Below are positions 45,390 through 56,200 of a stretch of 64,000 bases of DNA, piece after piece; the first letter of the stretch is position 1; the number at the start of each line of letters is the position of its first letter. The stretch spans positions 562,104 to 626,103 of the forward strand of contig KN834770.1 of the NCBI GenBank assembly GCA_000827265.1, read 5' to 3'. Source of the stretch: Collybiopsis luxurians FD-317 M1. Taxonomy: Eukaryota; Basidiomycota; Agaricomycetes; Agaricales; Omphalotaceae. Made by a program: the position numbers and the translations under genes. The notes below the pieces were generated by a model that was not told the origin of the DNA, searched no databases, and worked only from the letters and a program-made list of their open reading frames with translations.

Positions 45390-47096
45390 TCATACTTGCA
45401 GGGAGGCATTATTCGATCCATTAATTCCTAGTACCATGAACGCCCTCGACGCCGAAATCTCTACCGAATTATGCATACCCATTGATTTTTTTTTTGCCTT
45501 CCCAGTAATTACTGTTCGCATTCCAGCCTGATCCAAATGGGCCAGTGGCTTGTACAGCAGTTCGTTCACTTCCCGGGATTGAAAATGGAGTTCGACCGAT
45601 CTCAGACAGTCCATCCCAATCACTGCAGCTTGCGATGGATCGGGTAACCAACGGGACAACACCATGTTGACGAACGATGTATCATCGAATGTACTACGGC
45701 TGCTTCTCAGACATAAGCTGCGCAGTCTAGGTAAAAGGTGTGATCCAGAAGCTGCCTGTGAATGGTTCAGTGCAGTGTCGTGCAAGCTGGAGAAGAGGCG
45801 GGTAGTAATTGGATTGTCGCTTCCCATATGAGAATCATTTATAGAGAGATCCAGTAGAGCCGGAGTATGTCGAAGGGCAGCAATAAAATTTAAATCAGAG
45901 ACTGCGACGTTCCGAATGGATATTGCCGACAAGGTGCAGGATGATCTCGATATGAAGGCACTGAAGGCAGCCGCTGGCCATATTGCCTTCCCTGAGCACT
46001 GATCGTCCTCTACCTCGATAGCAAGCTCCGTCAGGGAGGGCAACGTCAAGCTCGTGAATACGTGGTTCAAGAGGTTTGTGTCGGCGTCGCTGTCCGCTAT
46101 CATTATCAAGGTCAGTGATTCTAGGCGGGCTAATGAGACGACGTCGGGGGCTGCATTCTTTCTCCTGGTCGATCGGGCCCGTAGCTTTAACGAAACAAGA
46201 CGTGGACAATGTCGGAAAATGTCCATCGTGGAAGGCGTCGATATATCCAAACAGGTGAGCTGATTCCACGATAAATTTGTCTCCGGAAGCAGCTCGCGCG
46301 TCTTGACTGAGCGGAGCAGTGGCGCGCGCGCAAAGCAGTTCAGCTCCTGGGGTGTGACATCAACGTGATGATGGGTGATGTTCAGTTCCTCGAGAACAGG
46401 GAATGAAACAGACAGACTATTGTAATTCGAGAGTTCCTCATAGTCAGAATGGAATTTGAGGCTTTTCCAACGCGCTGTGTGCTTGAAAACGAAATTCAGA
46501 GCCCGAAAAGGCCCAAAATTTGAGAAAGACCCAGTGCGAATTTCGACGTCGAGCGAGAGTAATGCCTCGCCTGAACGATCGAGATAAAGTTGGAGAACAG
46601 ATTGAAACCCCGGAGACAGACGTGATTCCGGCTTTGGCTCGAATATCTCCAGCCTTATCTGAGTCCATAAACTGGGTGACGCCAGGCACAATGAGCGCCA
46701 CCGAGCGCACACGGCACTGATCGCAAGAGTTGGGAGATGAGGAATCAAAAGGCATGATAGTTTGGTGCGCGCCGTCTTTCGCAGTCGAATCGCGTTTCTC
46801 GTACACGCGTGTTCGAAGATGCAGTACAACAATTCATTAGGAAGTAGCTGGATCGGCGCAATGCGGACATCAGGACCGAGTGATTCCAGATAGGACTTGT
46901 AATCCTCCAAACGCTTCTTTGTCGCGTAAAGGCGCGCAATTTCAGCGTTTACATTATCTAAATCGCTGTAGCACGAGTGGAGAACCTCCTGGATTCTGTC
47001 TGGGCTGACTGAGGAGGGTTCATCTTTGAGAGAGTTCGTGTCTACGCGGGATGTGAAGGTGAATTTGAAGGGAGAGTTGTTGAGATTGGAAGCCAT
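45390..47096 (-). CDS. F-box protein with leucine-rich repeat-like C-terminus
   Basis: One uninterrupted frame of 568 aa, striking among intron-rich neighbours. A coiled-coil segment (about 35-70) precedes the F-box-like motif IQLLPNELLYCIFEHAC (about residues 82-98), then AVCARWRSLCLASPSLWTQI, the usual continuation in mushroom F-box proteins. The rest shows irregular leucine-rich repeats (LTCLDIS, LVSLKLR, LESLTLI, LTELAIE, LLDLSIN, LRSLCLR). F-box proteins bind Skp1 and recruit substrates to SCF ubiquitin ligases. The substrate is unknown. Large, often intronless families of this type are known in agaricomycetes. Confidence 0.88.
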   Translation of the reverse strand: MASNLNNSPFKFTFTSRVDTNSLKDEPSSVSPDRIQEVLHSCYSDLDNVNAEIARLYATKKRLEDYKSYLESLGPDVRIAPIQLLPNELLYCIFEHACTRNAIRLRKTARTKLSCLLIPHLPTLAISAVCARWRSLCLASPSLWTQIRLEIFEPKPESRLSPGFQSVLQLYLDRSGEALLSLDVEIRTGSFSNFGPFRALNFVFKHTARWKSLKFHSDYEELSNYNSLSVSFPVLEELNITHHHVDVTPQELNCFARAPLLRSVKTRELLPETNLSWNQLTCLDISTPSTMDIFRHCPRLVSLKLRARSTRRKNAAPDVVSLARLESLTLIMIADSDADTNLLNHVFTSLTLPSLTELAIEVEDDQCSGKAIWPAAAFSAFISRSSCTLSAISIRNVAVSDLNFIAALRHTPALLDLSINDSHMGSDNPITTRLFSSLHDTALNHSQAASGSHLLPRLRSLCLRSSRSTFDDTSFVNMVLSRWLPDPSQAAVIGMDCLRSVELHFQSREVNELLYKPLAHLDQAGMRTVITGKAKKKSMGMHNSVEISASRAFMVLGINGSNNASLQV

Positions 47097-47341
47097 AAAG
47101 ATTGCCTGTCGACGGAAGTCACGTTATAAGCTCTCTAAAGCAATACTTGAAGAGAATCGAACTCGGGCAAATGGAGGTCTGCAATAAAGAAAGGTCTGGG
47201 CGTCAATTGACTCTTTGCGGGTCTTTTTGTGTTATCGATGACTCATCTCATCTTATCATTTAAAATGTCACGTGAAAATAACTCATTCCACTTTATCATA
47301 TCTTATCAATCTCGATAATCAATTCTTCGTCGTGAACGACG

Positions 47342-49860
47342 ATGTCCGTGTTGCCTCCCGGTACAGCGCCTGTGAAAGCAGAGTCGGTAAACTTTTTTTC
47401 CCCATGTGGCACTTCTGACCGACTATACTCTTAGATATCTCATCTCTATCGACCCACTTGCTCCTCCAGACGATGATGCGGCTGAGGGGAGTGGGGGTCA
47501 GAGTTCCCGAAGTGGACGAGATGCAAACGGCCGTGATCAAGAGGGCTGGACTGGTCCAGGCAAGAAAAAGAGGTCTAGAGAGGACAAAAAGGCGCGTCAA
47601 GGCCAAAATAAGAACCGCCACTTTCAAAAAGTACGGGACGAGTTGGATATTTGCTTCAAGATTGCTGCTGGAGCAGTATGCGAATTCGGAGCTGACTGCA
47701 AGTTTAATCATGACCTTCAGCCTTACCTTGCCGCGAAACCTCCAGATTTGCGGATGCCCTCCGTCGCTGAACTACTAGACGGCTCAGAATCAACTCTCAC
47801 AATATGTCCTGTCTTCCAGGAATTCGGCGAATGTAGATACGGCTTCAAATGTCGGTATCTTTCCGCACATCTTCAAAAAACACATTCCGGTGATGAAAAT
47901 GGATCCTTATCGCTCATTGTCGACGAAGGGAGGAAAGCGCACGCCGCAATCAGTGCAAAGGAGGTCAACTATGTTGGTGCGGAAACCCAGAAACTGCTCA
48001 GGACCAAGAAATACCCCTTCCCTATCACCGATGCGTATATCCGCGAATTGCAGGAGGCAGATAAGAAGGAGCAGGAAACAGATGCTGAAAGGAAACGGTT
48101 AAAGGAAGTAGAAGCGAATGGGAATCCAGCCCCTGTCGCAGATGAAGCTCAACAAATAAACGGTCATGTCGCTGTAATTCAGCAGCGTACCGCAACTGAT
48201 GCACTCTTAGCTCCCCAAGCTGATGCCGATATTCCCGACGTCCCTATGAGATTCACGGAGAAGAAGAGGCTGGATTGGAAAGGGAAGACATGTATGTATT
48301 TGGAAAGATAGTCCCTTGACGTTAACCCCCTTGATATTTATCGTGGATTCTCCTCTTCTCTTAGACCTAGCTCCCTTGACTACAGTTGGCAACTTGGTAT
48401 GGATCACTTTTCCATGTAATACATAGTAGGTCTGTATGCTGATTATTATTATAGCCCTTCCGTCGACTCTGTGTTTCTTATGGAGCGGATATCACTTGTG
48501 GAGAAAGTAAAACTTTTCCTCCTTCCCTATGCTCCGTACCTAATCTTTCCTTCTCTAATAGTGGGCCTCGCTACCTCTTTCCTTTCTGGCTCAAAGGAAG
48601 AATGGTCCCTGGTTCGTCGGCACCCCAGCGAACGTACCTTTGGTGTCCAAATTGCCGGTAGCAAACCCCATACTCTTGTGCCTACTGCCGAAGTACTAGC
48701 ACGAGAATGTGGTTCGCAAGGAGGAATAGATTTCGTGGACATAAACTGCGGGTGCCCGATCGATCTAGTCTTTAAAACCGGGAGTGGAAGTGCTTGTGCG
48801 TAGTTGGATCTTGTTCCTACAACGCATCTCTGATATTCATTTCTTTAGTGCTTGACGCTCCAGCTAAACTTGGCAAAGCCATTATTGGGATGAACAAGGC
48901 TCTCGGCGAGATTCCGGTCACAATAAAGCTTCGTACGGGTGTAAAAGACGGGAAAAACACGGCAGAGAAATTAATGACGAGAGCTGTAGGTGGGGAGAAG
49001 GGATGGGGCGTTGGATGCATATCGGTGCGTGGTTTAATCTGCCATCGCAGCCCTCGATCCTCATTGCGCGGTAGCTACACGGACGTACTCGACAACAGAG
49101 GTATACCAGGTTGGCTGATTGGGACTATATCAAGCAGTGTGTTGACGCTGTCAGAGCGAGGGAGGCCGATGAAGATCGTAAGCATAGTCTCTCACATCTT
49201 GGACGATTCCTGGTTTTGATCTATTCGAATCAACAGTTCCTCCTGTCCCTATCTTCGGAAATGGTGACTGTTTCTCGTCTCAGGAGTACCACTCAGCCGT
49301 GGAGCGGTATGGCGTTGATGGCGTTATGGCTGGCCGAGGAGCACTGATTAAACCATGGATATTCACCGAGATTAAGGAAAGAAGAGAGTGGGATATCAGT
49401 AGTCGGGAGAGGCTGGATGGGATCAGGAAATTGGCAGAGTTTGGGCTGACGTATGTCGCGTTTCTTTATCTTCCGACACGGAGCTTTTCATCCATTCAAA
49501 CTAATCCCTATTCGCTTGACAGACACTTTGGCTCCGATACGTCCGGGGTCAACACCACACGGCGGTACCTCTGCGAAGCCCTTTCGTTCCAGTATCGCTA
49601 CGTCCCCATAGGGTTATTGGAGGTGCTCCCCGGGAAGATTAACGATAGGGCTCCGCGTTTCAGAGGCAGAGATGAGCTAGGTAAGAAATTGTCAAGCCAA
49701 ATAAAGACCATGATAGTCATGTCATCATATAGAAAATCTTCTAGCCAGCCCAAACAGCGCAGACTGGGTAAAGATATCTGAAATGTTTCTTGGTCCTGCT
49801 CCCGAGGCGTTCGTGTTCGTGCCAAAGCATAAGAGCAATTCCTATGAAAGCCAAGGTTGA
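47342..49860 (+). CDS. DUS3: tRNA-dihydrouridine(47) synthase Dus3, with CCCH zinc fingers
   Basis: Exons 48365-48396, 48455-48506, 48562-48795, 48849-49024, 49075-49177, 49237-49450, 49523-49680 and 49733-49860 join in phase, after a long exon ending at 48291. CCCH fingers ([20 protein letters not shown] and a second around CRYGFKC) precede the TIM barrel: [81 protein letters not shown]. The C-terminus reads [19 protein letters not shown]. Dus3 reduces U47 in the tRNA variable loop using FMN/NADPH. The start region is unsettled: the first exon (47342-47386, [15 protein letters not shown]) cannot be joined to the acceptor at 47434 in the frame used downstream. An alternative acceptor at 47501 keeps frame but drops coding-like sequence. 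Confidence 0.9.
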
Positions 49861-50156
49861 ATCGGGTTGAACTCGGAGGATTATCAGTACCAATGTATGT
49901 ATGTACCCCAGATGTTTTACCGCGCTCTACACGATGCGTTTGTATACAGTAGTACGCCACAGGCTCTGTTGTTCCCACTGGCTTGCCGAAAATCTATTCG
50001 ATTTATTTCTTCGGAATCCCGCACTCAATAAGCTGCGAACACTGGATGACTTCCCGTAGGCATTAATTGTCGAAAATCTTGCAATTAATCGATTCGGAAT
50101 GCTCGGGTAGTGCTCCGAGTGCTGAAATTTGAAATTTGAGAGGCGTCGTAAACTTT

Positions 50157-50192
50157 AAATCTACGAAGGGGTCCTGACCCCTTCGTAGATTT
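50157..50192. repeat. Perfect 17-bp inverted repeat with 2-nt spacer
   Basis: Left arm 50157-50173 (aaatctacgaaggggtc) is exactly complementary to right arm 50176-50192, separated by CT. Further T residues follow the right arm. It would fold into a very stable hairpin as RNA or extruded DNA. It is about 300 bp past the Dus3 stop. Confidence 0.95.
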
Positions 50193-51005
50193 TTTTCAAC
50201 CTTCGATGACATTTCCTAGCCCATTTTTGGATACTCCGGTGACGTTTCCACATGCATCGACTCAAGCCGAGTAGGTCCGAGTGATTTGGGATCAACAAAA
50301 TCAGGTGAGCGTGATACTTGACTTCAGCGTTGGCGGGAATGATAAGGCAAATAACTTGACTCATAATCTAATTTCCAATAAGTGCCGGATTGTTTACTGG
50401 AAGATTTAATTCTACGGGAAGTCATCCACTGCGCCTACTCCTGGACAGATCTACTAGGGCGCCGTGAACAATTTTGCAGGATCCTTTGAAGTTTCTGCTG
50501 CTGCCGCATTAGAATTTGATACCATGATCCGGGCCATTATGGGAGAGGGAGACGACCTGTCTTTTGGCAAAACGTGCTGGAAAATGACTGAGCCCAGGTC
50601 AATTTTGTGGCCTATTCGAATATCGTGATCCTCGATGGACTCCAAGTTCGGCGTCGCTGTGTTCTTCTGCCTATCTGCAGCAGCTAGGAAATCGATGGCT
50701 ATTACTCTCATTGTCCTTGCTCTTCGTACTACCATCTCCGGCCCTTTCTTGTCTGCGCGACAGTCTTACCTTGTAACTACCGGCCACATTCGAAAAGTCA
50801 CCTGGGAATCAGCCTGAGCCTCTTTGATTTCTGTGAACACCGTTTCTCGTATTGGAGGTGGAAACCTACAATAGCTGATGCACTCCGTATAACTGCCTGG
50901 CAGCGTTTTCAGCACTCGTCATTTGGGAGAGCCGCGAATCTTGCAGTCTGTACCTTCAGCCAAACTGCATTCACATGTTTTGACAGAGTTTTTTGGGCCT
51001 CTGAT

Positions 51006-51177
51006 TTCACTTAAGGTGAAAAGTTCCCCGGAGAGCAGTTTTTCATTGAGCTGGTTGAATTCTAGTTTTCACACTGCATGAAAATGTCGTCTTCACGCAA
51101 CGTGAAAAGTGAAAAATTATTATTCAATGCAGGCCTGAAACAATAATCTTCCTGTGCTCCTTCACCTCAAGCGAAAA
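51006..51177. promoter_or_regulatory. Cluster of four TTCAC-N5-RYGAAAA sites
   Basis: Sites at 51006-51022, 51068-51084, 51092-51108 and 51161-51177 share TTCAC, five variable bases, then GTGAAAA, ATGAAAA, GTGAAAA and GCGAAAA. The halves TTCAC and GTGAA are complementary, so each is an imperfect palindrome suited to a dimeric transcription factor. They lie 300-475 bp upstream of the secreted cysteine-rich protein. The binding role is inferred. Confidence 0.5.
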
Positions 51178-51480
51178 TAATTGATTTGCGGTGCATACAC
51201 ATGTTAGTTTAAGATGACTTGCTCATGACATCCTAAACCTTACAAGTTTCTTATAAACGCCGGATCTCGGTTTGAGCAGTTGAGAAATTGCCTGGGTTGA
51301 CGGAAGGATATAGCATCAAGATCTACGTACGGTGATAATTTGCCACATTGGCGCTGCAAAGTTACATTCAAATAATGAATGGGAGGCAAAAGTGAATTGA
51401 CGAGGCCGGAAGAATAAAAGGATCACAGAGAAGTACATATGAGCCTAAACCACTCTTTGAATTCAGCCTCACGGTTAACG

Positions 51481-51768
51481 ATGAAAACTGCTCTCCTATC
51501 CACCTTCTCCCTAATATCTCTTGCCTCGGCATCTTCTCTCCTTGCCCGTCAAACGAACACTTGTGACTCCAGCAACGCCTGTACAGCGCCTGGAGGCTGC
51601 ACTGGTACTTGTGCCCCCGCCACTCCCCAGGGCGGACCCGCAGTTTGCGTGGATATTTGTGGGGAAGGAAACAGTATTTTCTGCCCTGCTTGTTTCGCTG
51701 GCAGCGCGGAGTCAGATGGAGCTCCTTGTGCCATGTCTTCTGCTGGCGACTGTACACTGGTTAACTGA
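51481..51768 (+). CDS. Small secreted cysteine-rich protein
   Basis: A 95-aa frame beginning MKTALLSTFSLISLASASSL, a clear signal peptide, with ALA/ASA-type cleavage and then LLARQ, a possible Kex2-like site. The mature part is Gly/Ala/Pro-rich with ten cysteines and few charges, ending SAGDCTLVN. Such proteins are typical of fungal secretomes (effector-like or structural). I recognise no named family. A second exon, 51818-51901, is open in phase: joining 51759 to 51818 (donor GTTAAC, acceptor TTGACAG) would replace the last two residues with 27 new ones, including three cysteines (GCDDRCW, RDC). The stop codon at 51766 lies within that possible intron, so both forms could exist. Confidence 0.7.
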   Translation: MKTALLSTFSLISLASASSLLARQTNTCDSSNACTAPGGCTGTCAPATPQGGPAVCVDICGEGNSIFCPACFAGSAESDGAPCAMSSAGDCTLVN

Positions 51769-51992
51769 ATGTAAGGTGTTTCCTTTCCTTGGGCATCGTT
51801 GTACTTTTGATTGACAGAAAACTTATCCAGATTTCAATGGATGTGATGATCGGTGTTGGTCTACTGGAACGAGGGATTGTGTACCTGGCTTGCCCGGTTG
51901 ATTCCGAGGGGTGAACAATACATTACAATGCTGGCTGGTATCCATGAAAATACAGGGTATAAGTTGAGGTCCCGCGAGGACGACAGTTAGCT

Positions 51993-52980
51993 TTATTCCA
52001 ATCCAAGACGTTTGCGCTCTTCTTTCATCCTTTCCATTTTCGCCACTCTGTTTTCTGCGTCCATTATCGCGTCGTCCCATGCAACAAAGAGTTCCGATAA
52101 CGCGTCAATCTGTGGACGCATTTAAATGGCAAAGAAAGAATAAGAAATTTGGGACGTACATATGTAGCGTGATTTTCCATGATATTTGCGACGCGTGCTT
52201 CTAGAGCGTCTGCGCGCGCCTTGTTCTCTTGTTGGAGCTCGAGCAGTGCCTTTAGACGCGGTTCCAAGTCAACGTATACTGTTTACATTCAAGTTCATCA
52301 CCGCAGTATCTGGAAAGTAAACACTTAATGCTTACTCGGTAATTTACCTGCCTCCGCCGCGCCCTTTCGAAGCAAAGCTTCTATTTCTTGCATGCCCGAG
52401 TCGGCGGATCGAATTTCAGGTTCCATGTCTCGCAAGTACGTGACGAGGTCAGCACTGGACATAGTCTCATATGCTGGTTCTTCGAGGAGACCGAGCGCAA
52501 AAGCAGGCGTAAGGAAACGTTCATACAGTTCGTCTAAAGTGGGACGTTGAACATGGTAATTGCAAAAATGGTATCCAAGAACTCACAGTGATTTATGAAT
52601 CGTCTGAGCGTGTCATTTCCTTCCACGTATTGGTTTACTATCCTTTTGATATTTTCTGCAGACTTGGTCAACGTCTCGTTCTTCAGTTCCTGTTTTCCCT
52701 TCTCGTCTGGATCCAGTCCGACGACTAGAGATTCAAGCAGTCGCAGCCGCAACTCTAATGAGGTTATGGGATCTATAACTGGCGGAGGATCTCTAGCGGT
52801 TTTTTCCATGGCTTGTATATGAGGAAAAGCGGGCGAATGAGGAGAAGGTAAGCCGGATAAAACCCCTGAAACGGACATTGCTGATGGGGTCACCGGAGGC
52901 GGTGAAGATGGCGGAGTGGAAGAAGAAAGAACACGATGGCGTTTTGTGTCTCCAAGGAAAACGCTGCCAATATTTGCCAT
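51993..52980 (-). CDS. Dynactin subunit 3 (p24)-like coiled-coil protein
   Basis: Four exons, 52587-52980, 52336-52533, 52160-52278 and 51993-52109, join in phase to about 275 aa. After a Ser/Pro-rich start comes LELRLRLLESLVVG, matching the p24 N-terminal heptads, then long helices (EGNDTLRRFINHY, ELYERFLTPAFALGLLEE). A coiled coil and LSELFVAWDDAIMDAE near the end resemble LSKQFVQWDELL of the animal subunit. p24 is part of the dynactin shoulder that helps dynein transport. The family match is from memory of spacing and motifs, so it is tentative. The second donor could be 52335 or a GTAAAT slightly earlier; both keep phase. Confidence 0.6.
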
Positions 52981-53209
52981 CGATCCAACTAGTTGGGCGT
53001 CAAGCTGGCGTGTGAGAACACGGTCAGTGCAGAACCTCCCTCAATTTATTGAAAAACTACAGTGACATAACAGGGTATACCGATTTACATGCTATCCGTT
53101 TGCTATAAGTGATTGCAGATAAAGATACAAAGTGGAGAAAAAGAAGATAATAATCAAATTAGGTCGTCAGTCATTAATCATACGAAATCATAGCACATTC
53201 AACTTCAAG

Positions 53210-56200
53210 TTACCCCCAAACTGACTTCTTTTTTCCGCGAGCAGTTTTTTTGTTCGTTTCCGTATTTTTTCGTGTCGTTGAATCTACACTGGTCGTCGGA
53301 CCTGGAACTGGAAGCGGCTCAGGCATGGTTACAGGTGTGGTGCCTGCGTTTCCGGCTCCGCCCCAGGCTCCAGCCAGTCCCCAGGCTGGACTCTGACCTG
53401 GAGAAGGGGGTGGAAGAGTGGGATTTGTCGTTAGAGGCGTACCATTGATGGTGGGAACAGGCATTGTCACAGGAGGACCTATATTCGAAGAGCTCGCTTC
53501 GCCTTCAATTTCAGGCTCAGGGAAACTGATATCCAGCTTCGTGTTTTTCTTCATTTTCTTTTTCTGTTGGTTTCAGGTTGAGATTAAGATCTTCTCAGGA
53601 AAAAAGATAGAAGGTAACACACCTGGGCTTTAGTCAGTGGCTTTCCAGAAACTTCAGGTTCTGGCATCTCTATAGCTGGTTCAGTAATTCTTGATCCTCC
53701 CGCAGGAGTACCTGGCTCTGGCATCTGGATAGTTGGAGCAACCATTCGTGAAGTTCCACCCGTGGGAGTCTGTGAGGGTACAGACGGAGTAGGCATTGGA
53801 AGATTGGCAGGAGTCATTCTTGACGACCCAGGAGCCCCGGTAAAGCTTGGTACTGAGGCTTCAGGCATGGGAAGAGTGCCCGGTGTTATCCTCGATGTCC
53901 CAGGAGCGCCCGTGAAGTCCGGTACTGAGGCTTCGGGCATAGGAAGAGCAGCAGGCGTTATCCTCGATGTCCCAGGACTGCGGGTGAAGTCTGGAACTGA
54001 AACTTCAGGCATAGGAAAAGCTGCAGGGGTTATTCTGGATGTTCCAGAACTACCTGTAAAGCTTGGTACGGAGACTTCGGGCATTGGAAGAGAGGCGGGG
54101 GTTATTCTGGATGTTCCCGGAGCTGGTGATTCTTGCGAGTTTGGCTGAGGGAATGGGATTGCAGGAGAAGTCATGAATGAAGTTCCTTTGTTTCGAGCTT
54201 TGCGAGTGCTCTGCGTCTTAGTCCCAGTATAATTTGGCACAGAAGCTTCGGGCATAGAAACAGAGGCAGTGGTCATTCTAGACGTTCCATGAATCTGGGA
54301 TTCTTGCGAGTTCGGTTGGGGAAAAGATAACACAGGAGAACTCGTATATGAAGCTCCATTGGCTGCGGTCTGACGAATATCAGCCGTATTTGTATTAGTT
54401 GGTACATAAGCCTCTGGCATAGGAAGAGAGGCGGGGGTCATTCTGGATGTTCCAGGGGTTTGCAACTCCCGTGAATCAGGCTGGGGCATTGAAACCACAG
54501 GAGAAGTCATGTATGAAGCCCTATTATCTTGAGCCTGCCAATTTTCTGCTCCACTTGTGATATTCGATACAGAAGGTGCGGGCATCGGAAGAGCAGCCGC
54601 TGTCATTCTGGAGGTACCAGTCGTTTGATAACTTTGAGAATTTCGGGAACTGGGAACATTTGGCTGAGGAAGAGAAACCGAGGGTGGCGTCATATAAGAG
54701 GTTCTGTTAGATGGAGTCTGTTGCGTGTTATATTCAGGGACCGACGTTTCAGGCATCCTCATCGCCGGAGCTGTGATTCTTGATGCACCTGTTGAGCTCT
54801 CATACTGAGAAGCAACTGATCCGGATGCTTCAGGCATCCTCATCGCTGGAGCAGTCATCCTTGATGTTCCCGCCGAGCTATCATACTGGGAAGCGATAGT
54901 TCCAGACACTCTCCTTAACGATCGACGCTTTTGTGGGCCTTCGGACTGATACTGAGGCACACCTGCTTCTGGGAAGGAAATGGCCGCAGGGACTAGCCTA
55001 GACGTCCCACCCACGGGTGTGGAATGCCCTACACTATAGTACTGCGCCCCAGGAACAGTAGCGGGTTCATAATGTGGGACAGCTGGAACAGGCATGCTCG
55101 CCGGCACACTCATCGAATTCTTCAGAGCGCTTTTGATCGGAGCACTATAAATACCGCCAAGCGTAGCGTATCCAGTCCCGGGTGTACCTCTTGCACTTCC
55201 ACCATCAGCACCATCACCCATATAGGACGGAGGGAAGGTGGAGGTAAGGCCTCTGTTGTAATCTCGTCCACTATTACGAGCATACTTTATGGGTCTCTCC
55301 AATTCCGTGCTAGAGGTCGAGCCCGACCCCGAGCTCGAGCTCGACGAAGATCCTGAGCGGTATTCGTCGTTTCGGACGTTGGGAGCGACATAAGGGTAGT
55401 GTTGTCGACGAGCATTCGGATTTGCATTGTTACCGTAGAACCCGATAGGGACACCTCCCGTAGATGCCCCAGCAATATTGCCAGCTCCTGCAATGATTCC
55501 TCCTCCGTCCGGTCTCAATTGCATTATCCGAGTGCCATTGGGAGTAGGAACAAACCCAGGAGGAAGAATGTCGACAATGGGAATGGGATGTAAAAGTGAT
55601 TCTGGAAGATCCCGACTCCCATGCTCGTCTTCATCTTCAAACTCATCTTCTCTAATAGTGGGGATGACTGGTCTATCTTCGGGTTCCGCGCTCAAATTGA
55701 GTGGGGCGTGATGCGGACTAAGGAAGGCGTCGTCTTGAGGGGGGTTCTCGGAATTGACATGACCATTTCGGTCATATGGTGCAGGAGAAGGAGATTGAGA
55801 CTGGGCAAAAGTTAACGCAAAGGAGGAGCCGATGTCAAAAAATACTTACAGGTGGTTCGATGTTAATGTTAATGCTACGCGAGCTCGTACTTGCAGATGA
55901 CAATTGGCGGTCCAGAGTGCTCTGACTGTCGAGATTCAATGGATTAAGCCTCTGCCTCGAATTCGAAGTCGCAGAAGGCGGTCGAAGAAGGTCAGAATCA
56001 CCTGCGGATTGGCCAGGCGAATATGGCTAAAGAAAGAATCTCAGTAAAACGGTTTCAAGACATGGTTGAATAGCACACACGCTATGTAAACTTAGCCTCC
56101 AGTGCTCCACGTCCCTTGACCGCTCTGGGCTCAAAACCCCATTAGACCTAAAGTCTTCTTCACCGCCAAACGCCGTTCCCTCTCTGGAATGTTCATGAAT

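Larger units (their letters stand above)
49861..51480. other. 1.6-kb gene-poor region with a hairpin and repeated palindromic sites
   Basis: No gene is supported. A 93-codon minus-strand frame (50454-50735) has no recognisable domain. The region holds the perfect inverted repeat at 50157 and four TTCAC-N5-RYGAAAA sites at 51006-51177, and leads into the secreted-protein gene at 51481. Confidence 0.5.

Noticed and set aside
50454..50735. 93-codon minus-strand ORF
   Set aside because: No domain, no splice links and unremarkable composition; probably chance.
52490..52533. Suspected frameshift in the dynactin-like gene
   Set aside because: Recounting the A run near 52500 against the stop codon at 52534 shows the frame is continuous (TPAFALGLLEE).
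53819..54178. Regular 72-bp repeats as a CRISPR array
   Set aside because: The repeats are contiguous, in frame and without unique spacers; they encode a protein repeat in a eukaryotic gene.
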